Below are positions 17,792 through 29,958 of a stretch of 64,000 nt of DNA, piece after piece; the stretch's first letter is position 1, and every line of letters begins with the position of its first letter. This DNA is from Paraniabella defluvii. GTDB lineage: Bacteria > Bacteroidota > Bacteroidia > Chitinophagales > Chitinophagaceae. The notes under the pieces were generated by a model. The model saw nothing but the letters and a program-made list of their open reading frames with translations, did no database searches and was not told the origin of the DNA. The position numbers and the translations under genes were made by a program. Location: contig CP079215.1 of NCBI GenBank assembly GCA_019316985.1, positions 1,054,001 through 1,118,000 on the forward strand, in the 5' to 3' direction.

Positions 17792-20138
17792 ATGCAACCG
17801 CTTCGAAATATAATTTTACTCACCATACTGCTTTGCTGCTTTGAAAACACCTTGTCAGCACAGCACCATTTATACGTTTCCTCAAAAGGAAAAGATAGTA
17901 ACCCGGGAAGCCTGGCCCGCCCTTTTCTTTCCATCGAACATGCAACCCGGTATGCCGGCTCGCTTACAGGGGAGGTGATCATCCATATTGCAAAAGGGGT
18001 TTACTACCTGGATACAACCATACAATTTACCTCGCAACAATTCAGACCCCGGAAACTGACCTTACAAGGGACGGGAGAAGTGATTATTAGTGCCGGCAAG
18101 TTGCTAAACCTCAACTGGCAGCATTTTAAAAAGGCATTTACGTGGCTGCGATAAAGGATAACAGGCAATTTGAAAGATTATATTGCAACAATGTTTTACA
18201 GGTGTTGGCACGCTACCCCAATTATGATTCCGCTGCAAGAGTATTTAATGGTACAGCTGCAGACGCCGTAGATGTACAAAGAATTAAAAAATGGGCCAAT
18301 CCAACCGGGGATATCTACACGCATTGCATGGCGGAGAATGGGGTGGCTTTCATTATCGCATTACAGGGGTAAACGCCACAGGAATACTGCAAATGGAAGG
18401 CGGCTGGCAAAATAACCGCCCCAGCAAATTGCACCCTGACAAGAGGTTTGTTGAAAATGTTTTTGAAGAACTGGATGCTCCGGGAGAGTGGTTCTTAGAC
18501 AAAGAGAAAAAACTTCTCTACTTTTATCCCCTGAAAATATTAACCTGGCTACTTCCAAAATTGAAGTGGCCCACCTGGCCCAAAGCTTTGTAATGAAAGG
18601 CACTGTTCAGCGGCCGTTACAGGGTATTAGTTTCTCCAATCTGCATTTTACACATAACGAGAGAACCTTTATGGAAACAAAAGAACCTCTGCTGAGAAGC
18701 GACTGGACTTTTTACCGTGGCGGTGCTTTGCTTTTTGATGGTGCTGAAAACTGTAAAATAACGGATTGTATATTTGAAGGCCTGGGCGGCAATGCCATTG
18801 TATTCAGCAACTACAATAAAAACAACCGGGTAACAGGCTGCCATATTTATAATATCGGCGCGAATGCTATAGCTTTTGTTGGTGATATGGCAGCCGTAAG
18901 AAGTCCTTCTTTCAGTTATGGCAGTAATGTTCCCTATGCGGAAATGGACAAAACACCAGGACCACTTAATAATAACTACCCCGGCAGTGCACTGTAGACA
19001 ATAACCTGCTTCATGATCTGGGACAAATTGAAAAACAGGCTACCGGCGTTCAAATAGAAGTATCATCACAAATAAAAGTCAGCAGAAACAGTATTTATAA
19101 CCTGCCCAGGGCCGGCATTAATATTGGCGACGGTTGTTTTGGAGGGCACCTGATTGAATATAATGATGTATTCAACACCGTACTGGAAACAGGCGATCAC
19201 GGATCTTTTAACTCGTGGGGGCGAGACCGTTTTGGGCCGCTAAAAGAAGCTATATGGATAGCCTGGTGGCATTGCATCCCGAGCTGATTTTACTGGATGC
19301 GCAGGAAACAACAGTAATACGTAATAACCGGTGGCGTTGTGACCACGGTTGGGATGTTGACCTTGACGACGGCTCATCCAATTATCATATTTATAATAAC
19401 CTCTTTTTAAATGGAGGACTCAAATTCAGGGAAGGCTTTTTCCGGAAAGCAGAAAACAATATAATGATCAACAACAGCTTTCATCCGCATGTTTGGTTTA
19501 GGAACAGTGGTGACGTGTTTACCCGTAATATTATAATGAGGGCCTATGCGCCCATTGGCATGAATGACTGGGGAAGCACTATAGACCACAATTTTTTTCC
19601 CGACCGGTCAGCGCTGGAAAAAGCCAGGCTGAACGGCACCGATAAAAACAGCCTTGAAGGTGATCCGTTATTTGTTGATCCCGCCAAAGGAGATTTTACC
19701 GTAAGGCCCAATTCTCCGGCGCTCCAAACAGGTTTTAAAAACTTCGACATGTTTTCTTTTGGCGTACAAAAACCTTCGTTAAAAGCAATTGCGCTTCAGC
19801 CTGCAATACCGGTATTACAAATCACAACGGCCACCACTTCATCAGACCAGCCTATCGATTTTTCCGGGGATGCTTAAATCAGTAGAAGGCCTCGGAGATC
19901 GCTCTGCTTATGGCTTACCGGATGAAAGCGGTGTAATTATTATTGCTGTCGGAAAAGGCCTGTTACATCAATCAAACCTGCAAACCAAAGACGTAGTAGT
20001 GATGGCCAACGGCAAAAAAATAAAAACGTCAAGGATTTCCTGGATATTTTTAACACTCTTAAAAATTTTAATAAAACCATACCGCTCACCATTATACGTA
20101 ACCAACAGCAACTGAACATTAACTTAAAGACCCAATGA
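17792..20138 (+). CDS. Right-handed beta-helix glycosidase, GH141-like, with C-terminal PDZ-like domain (frameshifted)
   Basis: Exported protein of about 780 residues. A signal peptide (LLTILLCCFENTLSAQ) precedes HHLYVSSKGKDSNPGSLARPF, the usual N-terminus of parallel beta-helix enzymes, and many helix rungs such as CKITDCIFEGLGGNAIVFS, NSIYNLPRAGINIGDG and DLDDGSSNYHIYNNLFL. GH141 includes alpha-L-fucosidases and xylanases, and the GH95/GH29 neighbours favour fucosidase; assignment to GH141 is from pattern only. The last 90 residues (GLPDESGVIIIAVGKGLLHQSNLQTKDVVVMANGKKI in spirit) resemble a PDZ domain. At least six shifts occur. The stop overlaps the next ATG by 4 nt, so the two genes are translationally coupled. 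Confidence 0.72.
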
Positions 20139-22407
20139 TAAAAGTTTCCACACTCCTGTTATCTCTTGTGCTTACAGCAACCGTGCTGGCACAACCCGGC
20201 CCCCGTCATAACCTCCGGTTTAATCAACTCGCACAGCGATGGGATGAAGCTATCCCGTTGGGCAATGGGATGCTGGGCGCCCTGGTATGGCAAAAGCAGG
20301 GCAACTTAAGGCTTTCTTTTGACAGGGCCGACCTATGGGATGAAAGAAAGGCGATGAACCTTTCACTATTCAACTTTTCGGATGTACAGCGCTGGGTAAA
20401 AAACAAAACCTATGATTCGGCCCATCTCCTGGGCGACAAACCATATGATGCCATGCCCTACCCTACTAAACTGCCGGCAGCAGCTATGGAATTCAAAATA
20501 TCCCACCTGGGCAAAGTGGTATCCAATAAACTTGATATCGTTACTGCGTTAAATACGGTGCAATTTGAAAGCGGCGCCTTGTTTAATTGTTATATACATG
20601 CCACCAAAGACGTAGGTTACTTTTCTTTTGAAAACATAGATGAAAAAAATCGCCCGGCGTTGCTCAGTTACTGAAGCCCCAGCTAATCGTACATAATTAC
20701 AATAACAGCAAGGCTAACGGAGACAGGGACAACAGCCATGCCGGTGAAGGGCTGGGCAAACTGGGGTACCCCAAAGGAAGCATTTCTGAAACAGCCAACA
20801 GTATCCGTTATCACCAGCCTACTTATGAGAACCATTATTTTGAAGTGCTGATTAACTGGAAAAAGCTTCCCGGCAACCGTATTATAGGACAATGGATTAT
20901 ATCTAACGATAAAAAGCACAGGCGTCAGCGCTAAGTACAGCCAGTAAAGAACCTACCAGCTGGACAAGCCATATCAATTGGTGGAACAGGTTCTGGTCCC
21001 GATCTGCTGTTGCCTTGCCGGATTCGTTGATTGAAAAACAATACTACCTCGAAATGTATAAGCTGGGAGCTGTTTCCCGCCCCGGGGCCCCTGCTATAAC
21101 ATTGCAGGCGGTGTGGACCGCCGATAATGGAAGCCTGCCGCCCTGGAAAGGAGATTTTCATAATGATCTGAATACACAACTGAGCTATTGGCCAGTATAT
21201 ACTGCTAACCATTTACAAGAGGGAGAGAGCTACATTAACTGGCTCTGGAATAATAAAAAGAAAAATGAACAATACACCCGGCAGTATTTTGGAGTTGGGG
21301 TTTGAATGTACCCGGCGTGGTTACACTTAATGGAGACCCCATGGGAGGTTGGATACAGTATTCTCTCGGTCCAACCGTTGGCGCCTGGTGCGCGCAACAT
21401 TTTTACTGGCAATGAAAATAGTCTATGAATGACATATTTCTGAAAACCAGGGCTTATCCTTATATACATGATGTGGCCACTTATATGGAACAGATCACCT
21501 TTATGAAAGACGGCCAGAGAAAGCTCCCTTTAAGTTCCAGCCCCGAATACAACGACAATGCAATCACCGCCTGGTTTACAAACTGGAGCAACTTTGATCT
21601 GTCGCTTGTACAGTTTTTGTTTAAAGCCGCCGCCGAAGTAGCATTGGCTAACCAAAAACTTCAGAGGCCGAACACTGGAAAAAACTTGCGGCACAGCTAC
21701 CGGCTTATGAAACAAACGAAACGGGGTTTACTATTGCACCCGGACAGAATCTTAATTCTTCGCACCGGCATATGTCGTCTTACATGGCTATTTACCCGTT
21801 GGCCCTTTTAGATATTAACAAACCGGGAGACAAAGATATTATTCAGAATTCTCTGAACAGGATTGAAGAAAAGGGAACGCGGGCCTGGTGTGGCTATTCA
21901 TTTAGCTGGATGGCCGCCCTGTATGCAAGGGCATATAAAGCAGATAAGGCAGTACAACAACTGCAGATCTTTGCGTCCAATTTTTGTTCGCCGAACAGCT
22001 TTCACCTTAACGGTGATCAAAAAGGAGGGCAATACTCGGTTTTACATACCGGCCATTTACACTCGAAGGCAATTTTGCGTTTGCGCAGGGTGTACAGGAG
22101 TTATTGTTGCAAAGCCGCGACGGTTATATAGAAGTATTTCCCGCAGTACCACGCAGTTGGCACAATGTTTCATTTCACAGGCTGAGGGCTGAAGGAGCTT
22201 TTATTATTTCGGCTAAAAAGAAAATGGCGTGCCAACCGATATAACCATTACAGCCGAACAGGGCGGCATACTTCGTCTTAAACTTCCTTTCAGAACATGG
22301 ATCACCAGAAGCATTCCTATGTCTTTTTTAATACCAGCGAGGAAGGGATCCTTTCTGTAAACCTGAAAAAAGGGCAAACTATTATTATTGAAAACGGATA
22401 CGAATAA
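20135..22407 (+). CDS. GH95-family alpha-L-fucosidase-like protein (frameshifted)
   Basis: Glycoside hydrolase family 95, which removes alpha-1,2-fucose (or related galactose) by inversion. A signal peptide ends near QPGPRHN and is followed by the N-terminal domain with RWDEAIPLGNGMLGALVWQ and LRLSFDRADLWDER. Later pieces carry PPWKGDFHNDLNTQLSYWPVY (typical of the catalytic alpha/alpha toroid), LPLSSSPEYND, SSYMAIYPLALLD and AWCGYSFSWMAALYARA. At least eight shifts break the gene; joined it is about 757 residues. It is probably periplasmic. It overlaps the upstream GH141-like stop by 4 nt and precedes GH29 by 11 nt, forming one operon. Confidence 0.82.
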
Positions 22408-22418
22408 TTAAACTGAAA

Positions 22419-23750
22419 ATGAGAAGAATACTCTTGGCAATAACAATGTTCGCTATTACAAATGCGCAGGCTCAGCCCGCTACCGCTACGAACCGCGCCG
22501 ATTGGTTTAAAGAAGCCGGGCTGGGGATGTTTGTGCACTGGGGATTGTATAGCATACTGGGTGGTACTTACAACGGCCATACCATGCCCGATAAAAGTTT
22601 CAAGAACGGCAGCAGCTGGTACTCGAGTGGATTCAACAACGACTGGAAGTGCCTGAAGCAGCGTACCGGGCACTGGTAAAACAATTTAACCCTGTAAATT
22701 TTGATGCCGATAGCTGGATCAGAGAAGCTAAAGATGCGGGCATGAAATACTTTGTGATCACATCTAAACATCATGACGGTTTTGCCTTGTGGGATTCTAA
22801 AGTGTCGACCTACGACATTGGAAGCACTCCTTATAAAAAAGACATACTTGGAGACCTGGTAAAAGCCTGTAAAAAATACGGGTTGAAATATGGGTTCTAC
22901 TATTCGCACTGTGAAGACTGGGATCACCCCGGCGGAGCTACGCCATCCTGGACCCCAAAAAACGGATGCTCAATTTGAGCAATACTGGAATGGGAAATGC
23001 TTACCGCAGGTAAAGAGCTGATGGAACGTTACCGGCCCGATATGTTTTGGTTTGATACCTGGGGAGATGAGCAGGAAAAGATATTTATATCTGATAAACG
23101 GCGTGACCAGCTAATCGCCATGATCCGGCAACTAAGTCCTAAAACATTAATCAACGGGCGTATATCATGGCTTAATCCCGGTAACGACATAGACTTTCTT
23201 GAGATGATGGACAACGCTTACCCGTCTGAATTACTGCAGCGGCCCTGGCAAACACCGGCCACGATGGTACATTCATGGGGTGGCATGCCAAAGATTATAA
23301 CTGGAAAACGGCAAAAGAAATGATCGGTTACCTCGTAAACAATGTGTCTAAAGGCGGTAACTATCTTTTAAATATCGGACCTAAAGCCGACGGATCCATT
23401 CCACCAATGGCTATAAGACGGCTCAGAGAAATGGGAGGATGGATGCTTACTAACGCTGAAGCTATATATGGAGCCAGGCCTGTTGCCTCAAAAACCCCGG
23501 AAAATATTCGCCTTACACAAAAAACAATTAACGGGAAGACCTATATATATGCATCGATCATAAAAGCGCTTGAAAATAAAAACCTGGAGCTTCCTTTGCA
23601 GCTTGCAAAAGTGGCATCCTGTTCCATGCTAGATACTGGCATGCCGGTTTCTTTGAAAAAAATAATGAGGGTACTTCGTTTATACTCCCCGATAAAATAG
23701 CATTAACAGAAGATGGCGTGCAGGTATTAAAAATAGAGTTAAAACGCTAA
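22419..23750 (+). CDS. GH29-family alpha-L-fucosidase (frameshifted)
   Basis: Retaining alpha-L-fucosidase, exported by a signal peptide ([19 protein letters not shown]). Family blocks: [17 protein letters not shown] with His40-Trp41, [29 protein letters not shown], and [12 protein letters not shown] carrying the likely nucleophile Asp. The C-terminal part ([31 protein letters not shown]) is also characteristic. Shifts near 22635, 22970, 23275 and 23655 separate the pieces; about 444 residues joined. Middle gene of the fucoside cluster, 11 nt after the GH95 gene. Confidence 0.9.
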
Positions 23751-23821
23751 CCAACTGCAACATGTACCATCTGCTCCGTACCATAGCCATACTTCATTTT
23801 TCATTAAAAATCACCTCACAC

Positions 23822-25133
23822 ATGCGCCTCATTATTATTTCATTATTTACACTGATTACCTCCGGTTTGTCGGCACAAAAGAAGCCGAATATTATTTTAG
23901 TTCTTGCAGATGATATGGGGTATAGTGATATCAGTTGTTACGGTAACCCGTTAATACAAACGCTATTCCTGGATAAAATGGCCCGTAACGGTGTTATGGC
24001 TACCAATTTTGTAACTACGTCTCCTATCTGTTCTCCCTCACGCGCGTCATTGCTGACGGGTCGTTATTGCACCCGTTCGGGCATTACTTATGTTATTGGC
24101 CCGGGCAATAAAATCACCATGCCTGAAAGCGAAATAACCATTGCAGAAGTACTAAAACCCAACGGCTATACAACCGGGGCCGTTGGCAAATGGCATGTGG
24201 GCGATTATGGCAGCGGTTTACCCAATAAGCAGGGATTTGATTTTTTTACGGGATGATGTACAGTCATGATTACAGGAGCCCTTATGTAAAAACCGATACA
24301 ACAATTAAGATATTCAGAAATACTACCCGGAGATTTACCAGCCCCGGATAGTATATTGAACGATATTTATGAAAAAAGCGGGCGGATTTATAAAAGATCT
24401 GTAGAAAATAAAAACCCTTCTTCCTTTACCTGGCACACAACATGCCTCACCTTCCCGTAGCGTTTGCTGCTATGAAAAAGCGGGTCAAAAGTTCTGCAGG
24501 AGGCGAACTGGGTGATGTAATTGAAGACATGGATAATGGGCTTGCAAAGATCTGGAGCGTTATAGAAGAGGCGGGTGAGGCAGATAATACTATTTTTATA
24601 TTTACCAGTGATAACGGCCCCTGGCTTAATGCACCGCAACGAATGTATGACGATGGCCATACGCAACCTTATCATGTAGGAGCCGCGGGCATTTTCAGAG
24701 GCTCGAAGGCACTTTCGTATGAAGGTGGGCATCGGGTACCGTTTATTGTTTATTGGAAGGGGCACACCTTAAATAATGAAGTATTACTGAAGCCTGTATC
24801 TAATGTGGACGTACTGCCCACTTTAGCCGAATGGACGAAATCCAAACTTCCGGCAAATGCATTAGACGGTCAGTCTATATCGGGGTATCTTACAATAAAA
24901 AACTATAATCATCCACATCGCCCTATTTATTATCACAATACAGTACTGGAAGGAGTGAAAGACGGCGACTGGAAATTGCGTATCACAAAAAGGACAACAC
25001 GGGAACATTACAACAGGAGTTATTTAACCTATCGCGTGATCCGTCTGAAAGGGTTAATCTTATTGATGACCCCAGGTATAACAAAGAGAAAGAACATTTA
25101 CTACAATTATTTAAAGAGTTTCCCAAAGACTAA
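23822..25133 (+). CDS. Arylsulfatase-type sulfatase (frameshifted)
   Basis: Formylglycine-dependent sulfatase. The activation motif is C70-S-P-S-R (in ICSPSRASLLTGR), and Asp30-Asp31 in LVLADDMGY are metal ligands; GAVGKWHVG and IFTSDNGPW are further family blocks. The signal peptide MRLIIISLFTLITSGLSA fixes the start at 23822, not the upstream frame opening at 23762. Shifts near 24255, 24310-24440 and 24985 break it; the restored end reads LQQELFNLSRDPSERVNL...KEFPKD with stop at 25131-25133, total about 437 residues. A matching anaerobic or FGE-type activator is not in the window. Its presence suggests the cluster attacks a sulfated fucose-containing glycan. Confidence 0.88.
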
Positions 25134-25159
25134 TAAAGCCTTAACTTAGGCCTCCTAAA

Positions 25160-25167
25160 TAATTTTG
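25160..25167 (+). promoter_or_regulatory. -7 promoter-like box before the esterase gene
   Basis: TAATTTTG matches TAnnTTTG and lies 2 nt before the ATG at 25170, so the esterase gene may have its own leaderless promoter inside the cluster. Confidence 0.4.
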
Positions 25168-25169
25168 TA

Positions 25170-26615
25170 ATGATTGTAGCAACGCCCCGCTTATTGTTTA
25201 AAGTGGTATTAAGGTTCCTGTTTATCTGCACGACACTTGCCTTGGCATGCACTGCCTATGGTGCAATAAGATTGCCTCATATCATCGCAAGTAATATGGT
25301 ACTACAGCAAAAGAGTGAAACCGCATTGTGGGGCTGGTCAAACCCTTCTGAAAAAATTTATATTACTACCTCCTGGAACAATCAAAAGGATTCGGTAATG
25401 GCAGACGGAAATGCCAGATGGAAATTAACGATAAAAACCCCTGAAGCCGGCGGGCCTTACACCATTACGCTAAAAGGAGAAAATACAATTGTGCTCGAAA
25501 ATATTATGATTGGAGAAGTATGGGTATGCTCAGGCCAGTCGAACATGGAATGGAGTAGCCTGCAAAAGCTGCAGCAGATCATTGATGAAATGCCTCATAG
25601 CCAAAACAACCATATCAGGTTATTTCATGTTGCTAAAACAACGGCTCCTTATCCGCAGGATGATCTCGAAGGCAACTGGAAGGTCTCCGGCCCCGATGCT
25701 TTAAAGGGCTTTAGCGCCGTAGCTTATTTCTTCGCAAAGGAATTACAACAAAAGCTAAACGTACCCGTTGCAGTAATTAATACCAGTTGGGGCGGTACAC
25801 CAGCCGAAACCTGGACGCCAGCGGAGAAAGTAGCCGGTAACGAAGTGTTGGCAAAATCTGCTGCCATGCAAAAACAGTACCCTGGTGGCCTGTAAGGCCT
25901 GGTTATGCCTATAACGCGATGATCTACCCACTCCTCAATCTTTCCGTGGCGGGTGCCATATGGTATCAGGGAGAAGGGAATACGGTAATGCCGTTCACCT
26001 ATGGCCAGCTATTTACCGAGATGATCCAAAGCTGGAGAGCTGCATGGAACAAAGATTTTCCTTTTTATTATGTGCAAATTGCTCCTTTTAATTATGGCAA
26101 TTATAACGTGGGCAACCTGATACGCGAACAACAGGCTAAAGCATTAGCGGTACCTAATACAGGCATGGTAGTTATTTCAGACCTGGTAAACGACGTAAAA
26201 AATATTCATCCCACTAACAAGAAAGATGTGGCTTTACGACTGGCTAATTATGCATTGGCCGAAACTTATGGAAGGAGAATAACCGGCTATAAAAGTCCTA
26301 TGTTTAACCGGATGGATATAAACGGTAATAAAGCGAGCTTATATTTTGATAATGCGCCCAACGGGTTTAAACTCAATACAGGCAAAACAGCTACCGAGTT
26401 TTTTTATAGCCGGGGCAGATAAAATTTTTGTACCGGCAGTAGTGAAGATAGAAAAAGATCGGCTGGTAGTATCCAGTAGTGATGTAAAAACTCCTGTTGC
26501 TGTAAGATTTTCATTCAGCAATGGTGGCATATCTAATATATTCAGCAAAGAAGGACTGCCTGTTGCACCCTTCAGAACAGACGATTGGCCGGTGGATACA
26601 AGTAAAGTGAAGTAA
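25170..26615 (+). CDS. Sialate O-acetylesterase-like SGNH carbohydrate esterase (frameshifted)
   Basis: SASA/DUF303-type esterase that would remove O-acetyl groups from sugars. After a signal sequence (FLFICTTLALACTAYG), a beta domain with LPHIIASNMVLQQKSETALWGW leads to the nucleophile block GEVWVCSGQSNMEW (Ser124), then INTSWGGTPAETW and VAGAIWYQGEGN, all family hallmarks. Shifts near 25885 and 26400 split it; joined about 482 residues ending GLPVAPFRTDDWPVDTSKVK. Last gene of the fucoside cluster. Deacetylation would expose residues to the fucosidases; this role is inferred from context. Confidence 0.86.
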
Positions 26616-26642
26616 TTTCGTATACTACATAATATTGCTTTC

Positions 26643-27443
26643 ATGTCTTCGCAAATCATCATTGTACTGGTATTAACTTTTCTGATTAATTTGATTACCA
26701 CACTTTCCTATTCGGTTAGGATAGTAGGCGTCCGTACCGGTAGAATTGCCATATCTTTTGCATTATTCAATATCCTTGTTTTAATATCAAGAACGGCTAA
26801 TGGCTTCCAGGCGCCGCTACTGGCAAAAACTGTGGAAAATGACATTAAAGCTGGAATAAACGGGCACGCCGATATATTCAGGTGGATCATTTTTTCCTGC
26901 TCACTTGCAACGATAGCGGGCGGCCTTCTTGTTCCCACTTTCCAAAGGGTATTATCCAGGGCGGTGGTTAGTTTTAGTCATCACAAGTCAATGTCAAAGC
27001 TAGTACTACATGGCTTTTCAAAAGCCGGTGTATTATACTTCAGGAATAATGTGGCTATCCCTGTAAAGGAAAATATTACTGCGCTCCACTTCAAGGAAAA
27101 ATTTCCATGGAAGATTTTTATACTGAATATTATCGCTGTCGCTATTCTTACAGTAGGAGTTCTGTCTGCTGTCTATGCCTCTTATGTTGATCCTGACTAC
27201 AGAACCACTGCCAGCCAGTTGTCGGCTTTTATTAATGGCTTCGCTACTATCTTAATGTTTGTATTTATCGATCCTCACTTATCGGTGATGACCGATGATG
27301 TAACCATAGGAAAATGTGCTGAGTCTACTTTCCGGCGATACATTGTTTACATGACAATCGCCAGGCTATTGGGTACTTTTTTAGCGCAATTGCTTTTTAT
27401 ACCAGGTGCTGAATTATTGGCTTATTTGGCAAGAATTATTTAA
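26643..27443 (+). CDS. amj: Lipid II flippase Amj family protein
   Basis: Intact 266-residue multi-pass membrane protein of the Amj (YdaH, DUF2837) family. In Bacillus subtilis Amj is an alternative lipid II flippase that can replace MurJ. The start SSQIIIVLVLTFLINLITTLSYSVRIVGVRTGRIAISFALFN is a strong family signature (shown here only in part: YSVRIVGVRTGRIA), followed by RTANGFQAPLLAKTVEN and several hydrophobic helices. It follows the esterase gene by 27 nt but is unrelated in role. Its presence suggests redundant peptidoglycan precursor export. Confidence 0.88.
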   Translation: MSSQIIIVLVLTFLINLITTLSYSVRIVGVRTGRIAISFALFNILVLISRTANGFQAPLLAKTVENDIKAGINGHADIFRWIIFSCSLATIAGGLLVPTFQRVLSRAVVSFSHHKSMSKLVLHGFSKAGVLYFRNNVAIPVKENITALHFKEKFPWKIFILNIIAVAILTVGVLSAVYASYVDPDYRTTASQLSAFINGFATILMFVFIDPHLSVMTDDVTIGKCAESTFRRYIVYMTIARLLGTFLAQLLFIPGAELLAYLARII

Positions 27444-27448
27444 TATGG

Positions 27449-29943
27449 CTATATCCCGTCCACATCAGGAATCACTACTACCGACTTGTACCTGGGCTCC
27501 TGGTGTAATAAAGCGATCTGATAAAGAATGTCTTTTTTACATTGCTCCAGCACTTTAGCATTCCTCGGTAATTTCAGCAGCACCTCCATTAAATACTGGT
27601 TCCGGAGCCGGTTAATAACCGGTTCCGCAGGTCCGGTAATGTACTCCTTATAACGGTTAGACAATGCATTGGTAAAAAGCATTGCAGCGTCGTGCACTAC
27701 ATCTCTTATTTTATTTTTAAAAGTGAGTTTGATGATCCTTGAAAAGGGAGGGTAAAAGAATTGTTCCCGCTTAGCTATTTCATCGTTATATAACCCTTCA
27801 TAGTCATGTTGCTGTACCTGCCTCAAAACCGGGTGCCCCGGTTGCGAAGTTTGCACTAATACCTTTCCTTTTCCATGCTTTCTTCCGGCACGGCCACTTA
27901 CCTGCTCCATCAGCTGATAGGCTCTTTCGTTTACCCTGAAATCGGCAAACGACAAAATACCGTCGGCATCTAAAATGCCCACCAGGTCTACATTTTCAAA
28001 GTCAAGCCCTTTAACCACCATCTGTGTTCCTACCAGTATATCAATATTTAATTGTTCAAAATTCTGGATCAGCTGGTCGTGCGCATTTTTTCCTCTTACA
28101 GCATCCATATCCATCCTTGCTGTTTTGGCCAGGGGAAAACTTCCGTCAGCACTTCCTCGATCCGCTCGGTACCAAACTGCTTTTGAACAAAATCATGACT
28201 ACCGCAGGCTGCACAGGTATGCATAGGTGCATAGCTGGTACCGCAGTAATGACATACCAGTTTATTATAAAACTTATGAAAGGTTAACGACACATCGCAA
28301 TGCTTGCATTGAGGTATCCAGCCACAAACATTACAACGCTGGTACGGTGTATATCCGCGCCGGTTCTGAAACAATATTACCTGCCTGCCTGCATCCAGAG
28401 AGGTTTGTATAGCATTGCATAAGGGATGACTTAGTATGGCAGTATGGTGATCTTTATTTTTCAGCCTGCGTGTATCTATCATTTCCAATACCGGCATCTC
28501 AACATCGCCGTAACGTTGCATTAACTTCACCAACCCGTATTTCTCTTTCAAGGCATTGTAATAGGATTCCAGGGAGGGCGTGGCACTTCCCAGCAATACC
28601 TTACAATTTTTATACAAAGAAGACATGTAAATAGCTGCGTCTCTGGCATGATAGCGAGGGGCTGGCTCCATTTGTTTATACGAGGTATCATGCTCTTCAT
28701 CACAAATAATCAATCCCAGATCCCCAAAAGGCAAGAACAAGGCCGAACGGGCTCCTAATACTATTTTCAGCTCTCCGTCTTTTACTTTATTCCATATTTC
28801 TATTCTTTCGTTCTGGGAAAACTTAGAATGATATACCCCAATATGCCCGCCAAAATGTTTTTGCAAACGCCTGATCGTTTGGGAGGTAAGCGCAATTTCA
28901 GGTAACATATATAAAACCTGCTTACCCGACCTTATATAATCTTCTATCAGTCGAATATATATTTCAGTTTTACCGCTTGATGTAACGCCATGCAGTAAAC
29001 AGATGGTTTTTTCAGCAAAAGAAGTTTTGATTTCCTCAAGCGCTGTGTTTTGCGCAGCCGACAATTCAAAATTGATCTCAATATTCCTGGCGCCTCTTTT
29101 TATCCGGTCTACCACTCTCCTTTCAACAACCAATATTCCTTTTTCAGTCAGCCCCTTTAGCTGCGCATCCGTTGCGCCTGATTTCTTAAGTAACGCGGCT
29201 TTAGTAATCTCACCCTCTGTCTTCTGAAAATGGAGGTAAGCCAATAGCAGTTCCATTTGCTTTTCAGCCCGTTGCAATCTTTTGTCTTCATTGAGCAGTA
29301 GCTCCAGCGCCTCCTCCGAACTGTACTCCGGGTTTAATGAAACATATACTTCCTTTTTAGGTGTATAGGTTTCTTTCAGCGCTTCCCAAACATAACAGAT
29401 ACGTTTTTGTATCAAACGGTTGATCACCGGGTACACATGCGATGAATCGAGTATTTGCTGCACTTCGGGCAACTTCAGTTCTTTTCTGATCAACAGCGCC
29501 TCTGCTACCAGGTATTCTTCGTGATCTAATTCAGTAAAGTCTTCACCTGCTTCTTCATTAAAAACCAGCACCGATTCGCTACTTAATTTAAAATGCGCCG
29601 GTAATGCGGCTGCCATTACCTCGCCCTGCGTGCACATATAATAGGCCGACATCCATTCCCATAGCTGCAGCTGTTGTGTATATACTACAGGCTGTACATC
29701 AAGAATATTCAATACTTCCTTGGCCTCAAAAACTCGGGCGCCTTATGGTGCAACTGCTTTACTATGCCGGCATACCGCTTATTCTTGCCCAGGTTCACTT
29801 CTACCCTGCATCCCACTTTTAATACCCGGAAGCATATGTTCCGGCACGAGCCAGGTATAGTTGATAGGCAACGCCAGCGGAATGATAATTTCCGCGAAAA
29901 CTTTCCTCGTATTAGTTGGTTCGTATAATTCCAGCTCCTGCAT
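27449..29943 (-). CDS. priA: Primosomal replication protein N' (PriA helicase; frameshifted)
   Basis: DNA helicase that reloads the replisome at stalled forks. In order: N-terminal DNA-binding domain (VFAEIIIPLALPINYTWLVPE, VGCRVEVNLG), Walker A in GVTSSGKTE, DEEH box in ICDEEHDTSYKQ, eight zinc-binding cysteines in CNVCGWIPQCKHC and CHYCGTS...CAACGS, then QMVVKGLDFENVDLVG and VSGRAGR. Shifts occur near 29825, 29720 and 28115; joined length is about 831 residues, as expected. Start is ATG at 29943. It is followed on the other strand by convergent amj with 5 nt between. Confidence 0.95.
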
Positions 29944-29958
29944 GTGTGATCAATATTG

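Noticed and set aside
17792..26615. A complete polysaccharide utilisation locus
   Set aside because: No susC, susD or dedicated sensor was found inside the window, so the term is not supported.
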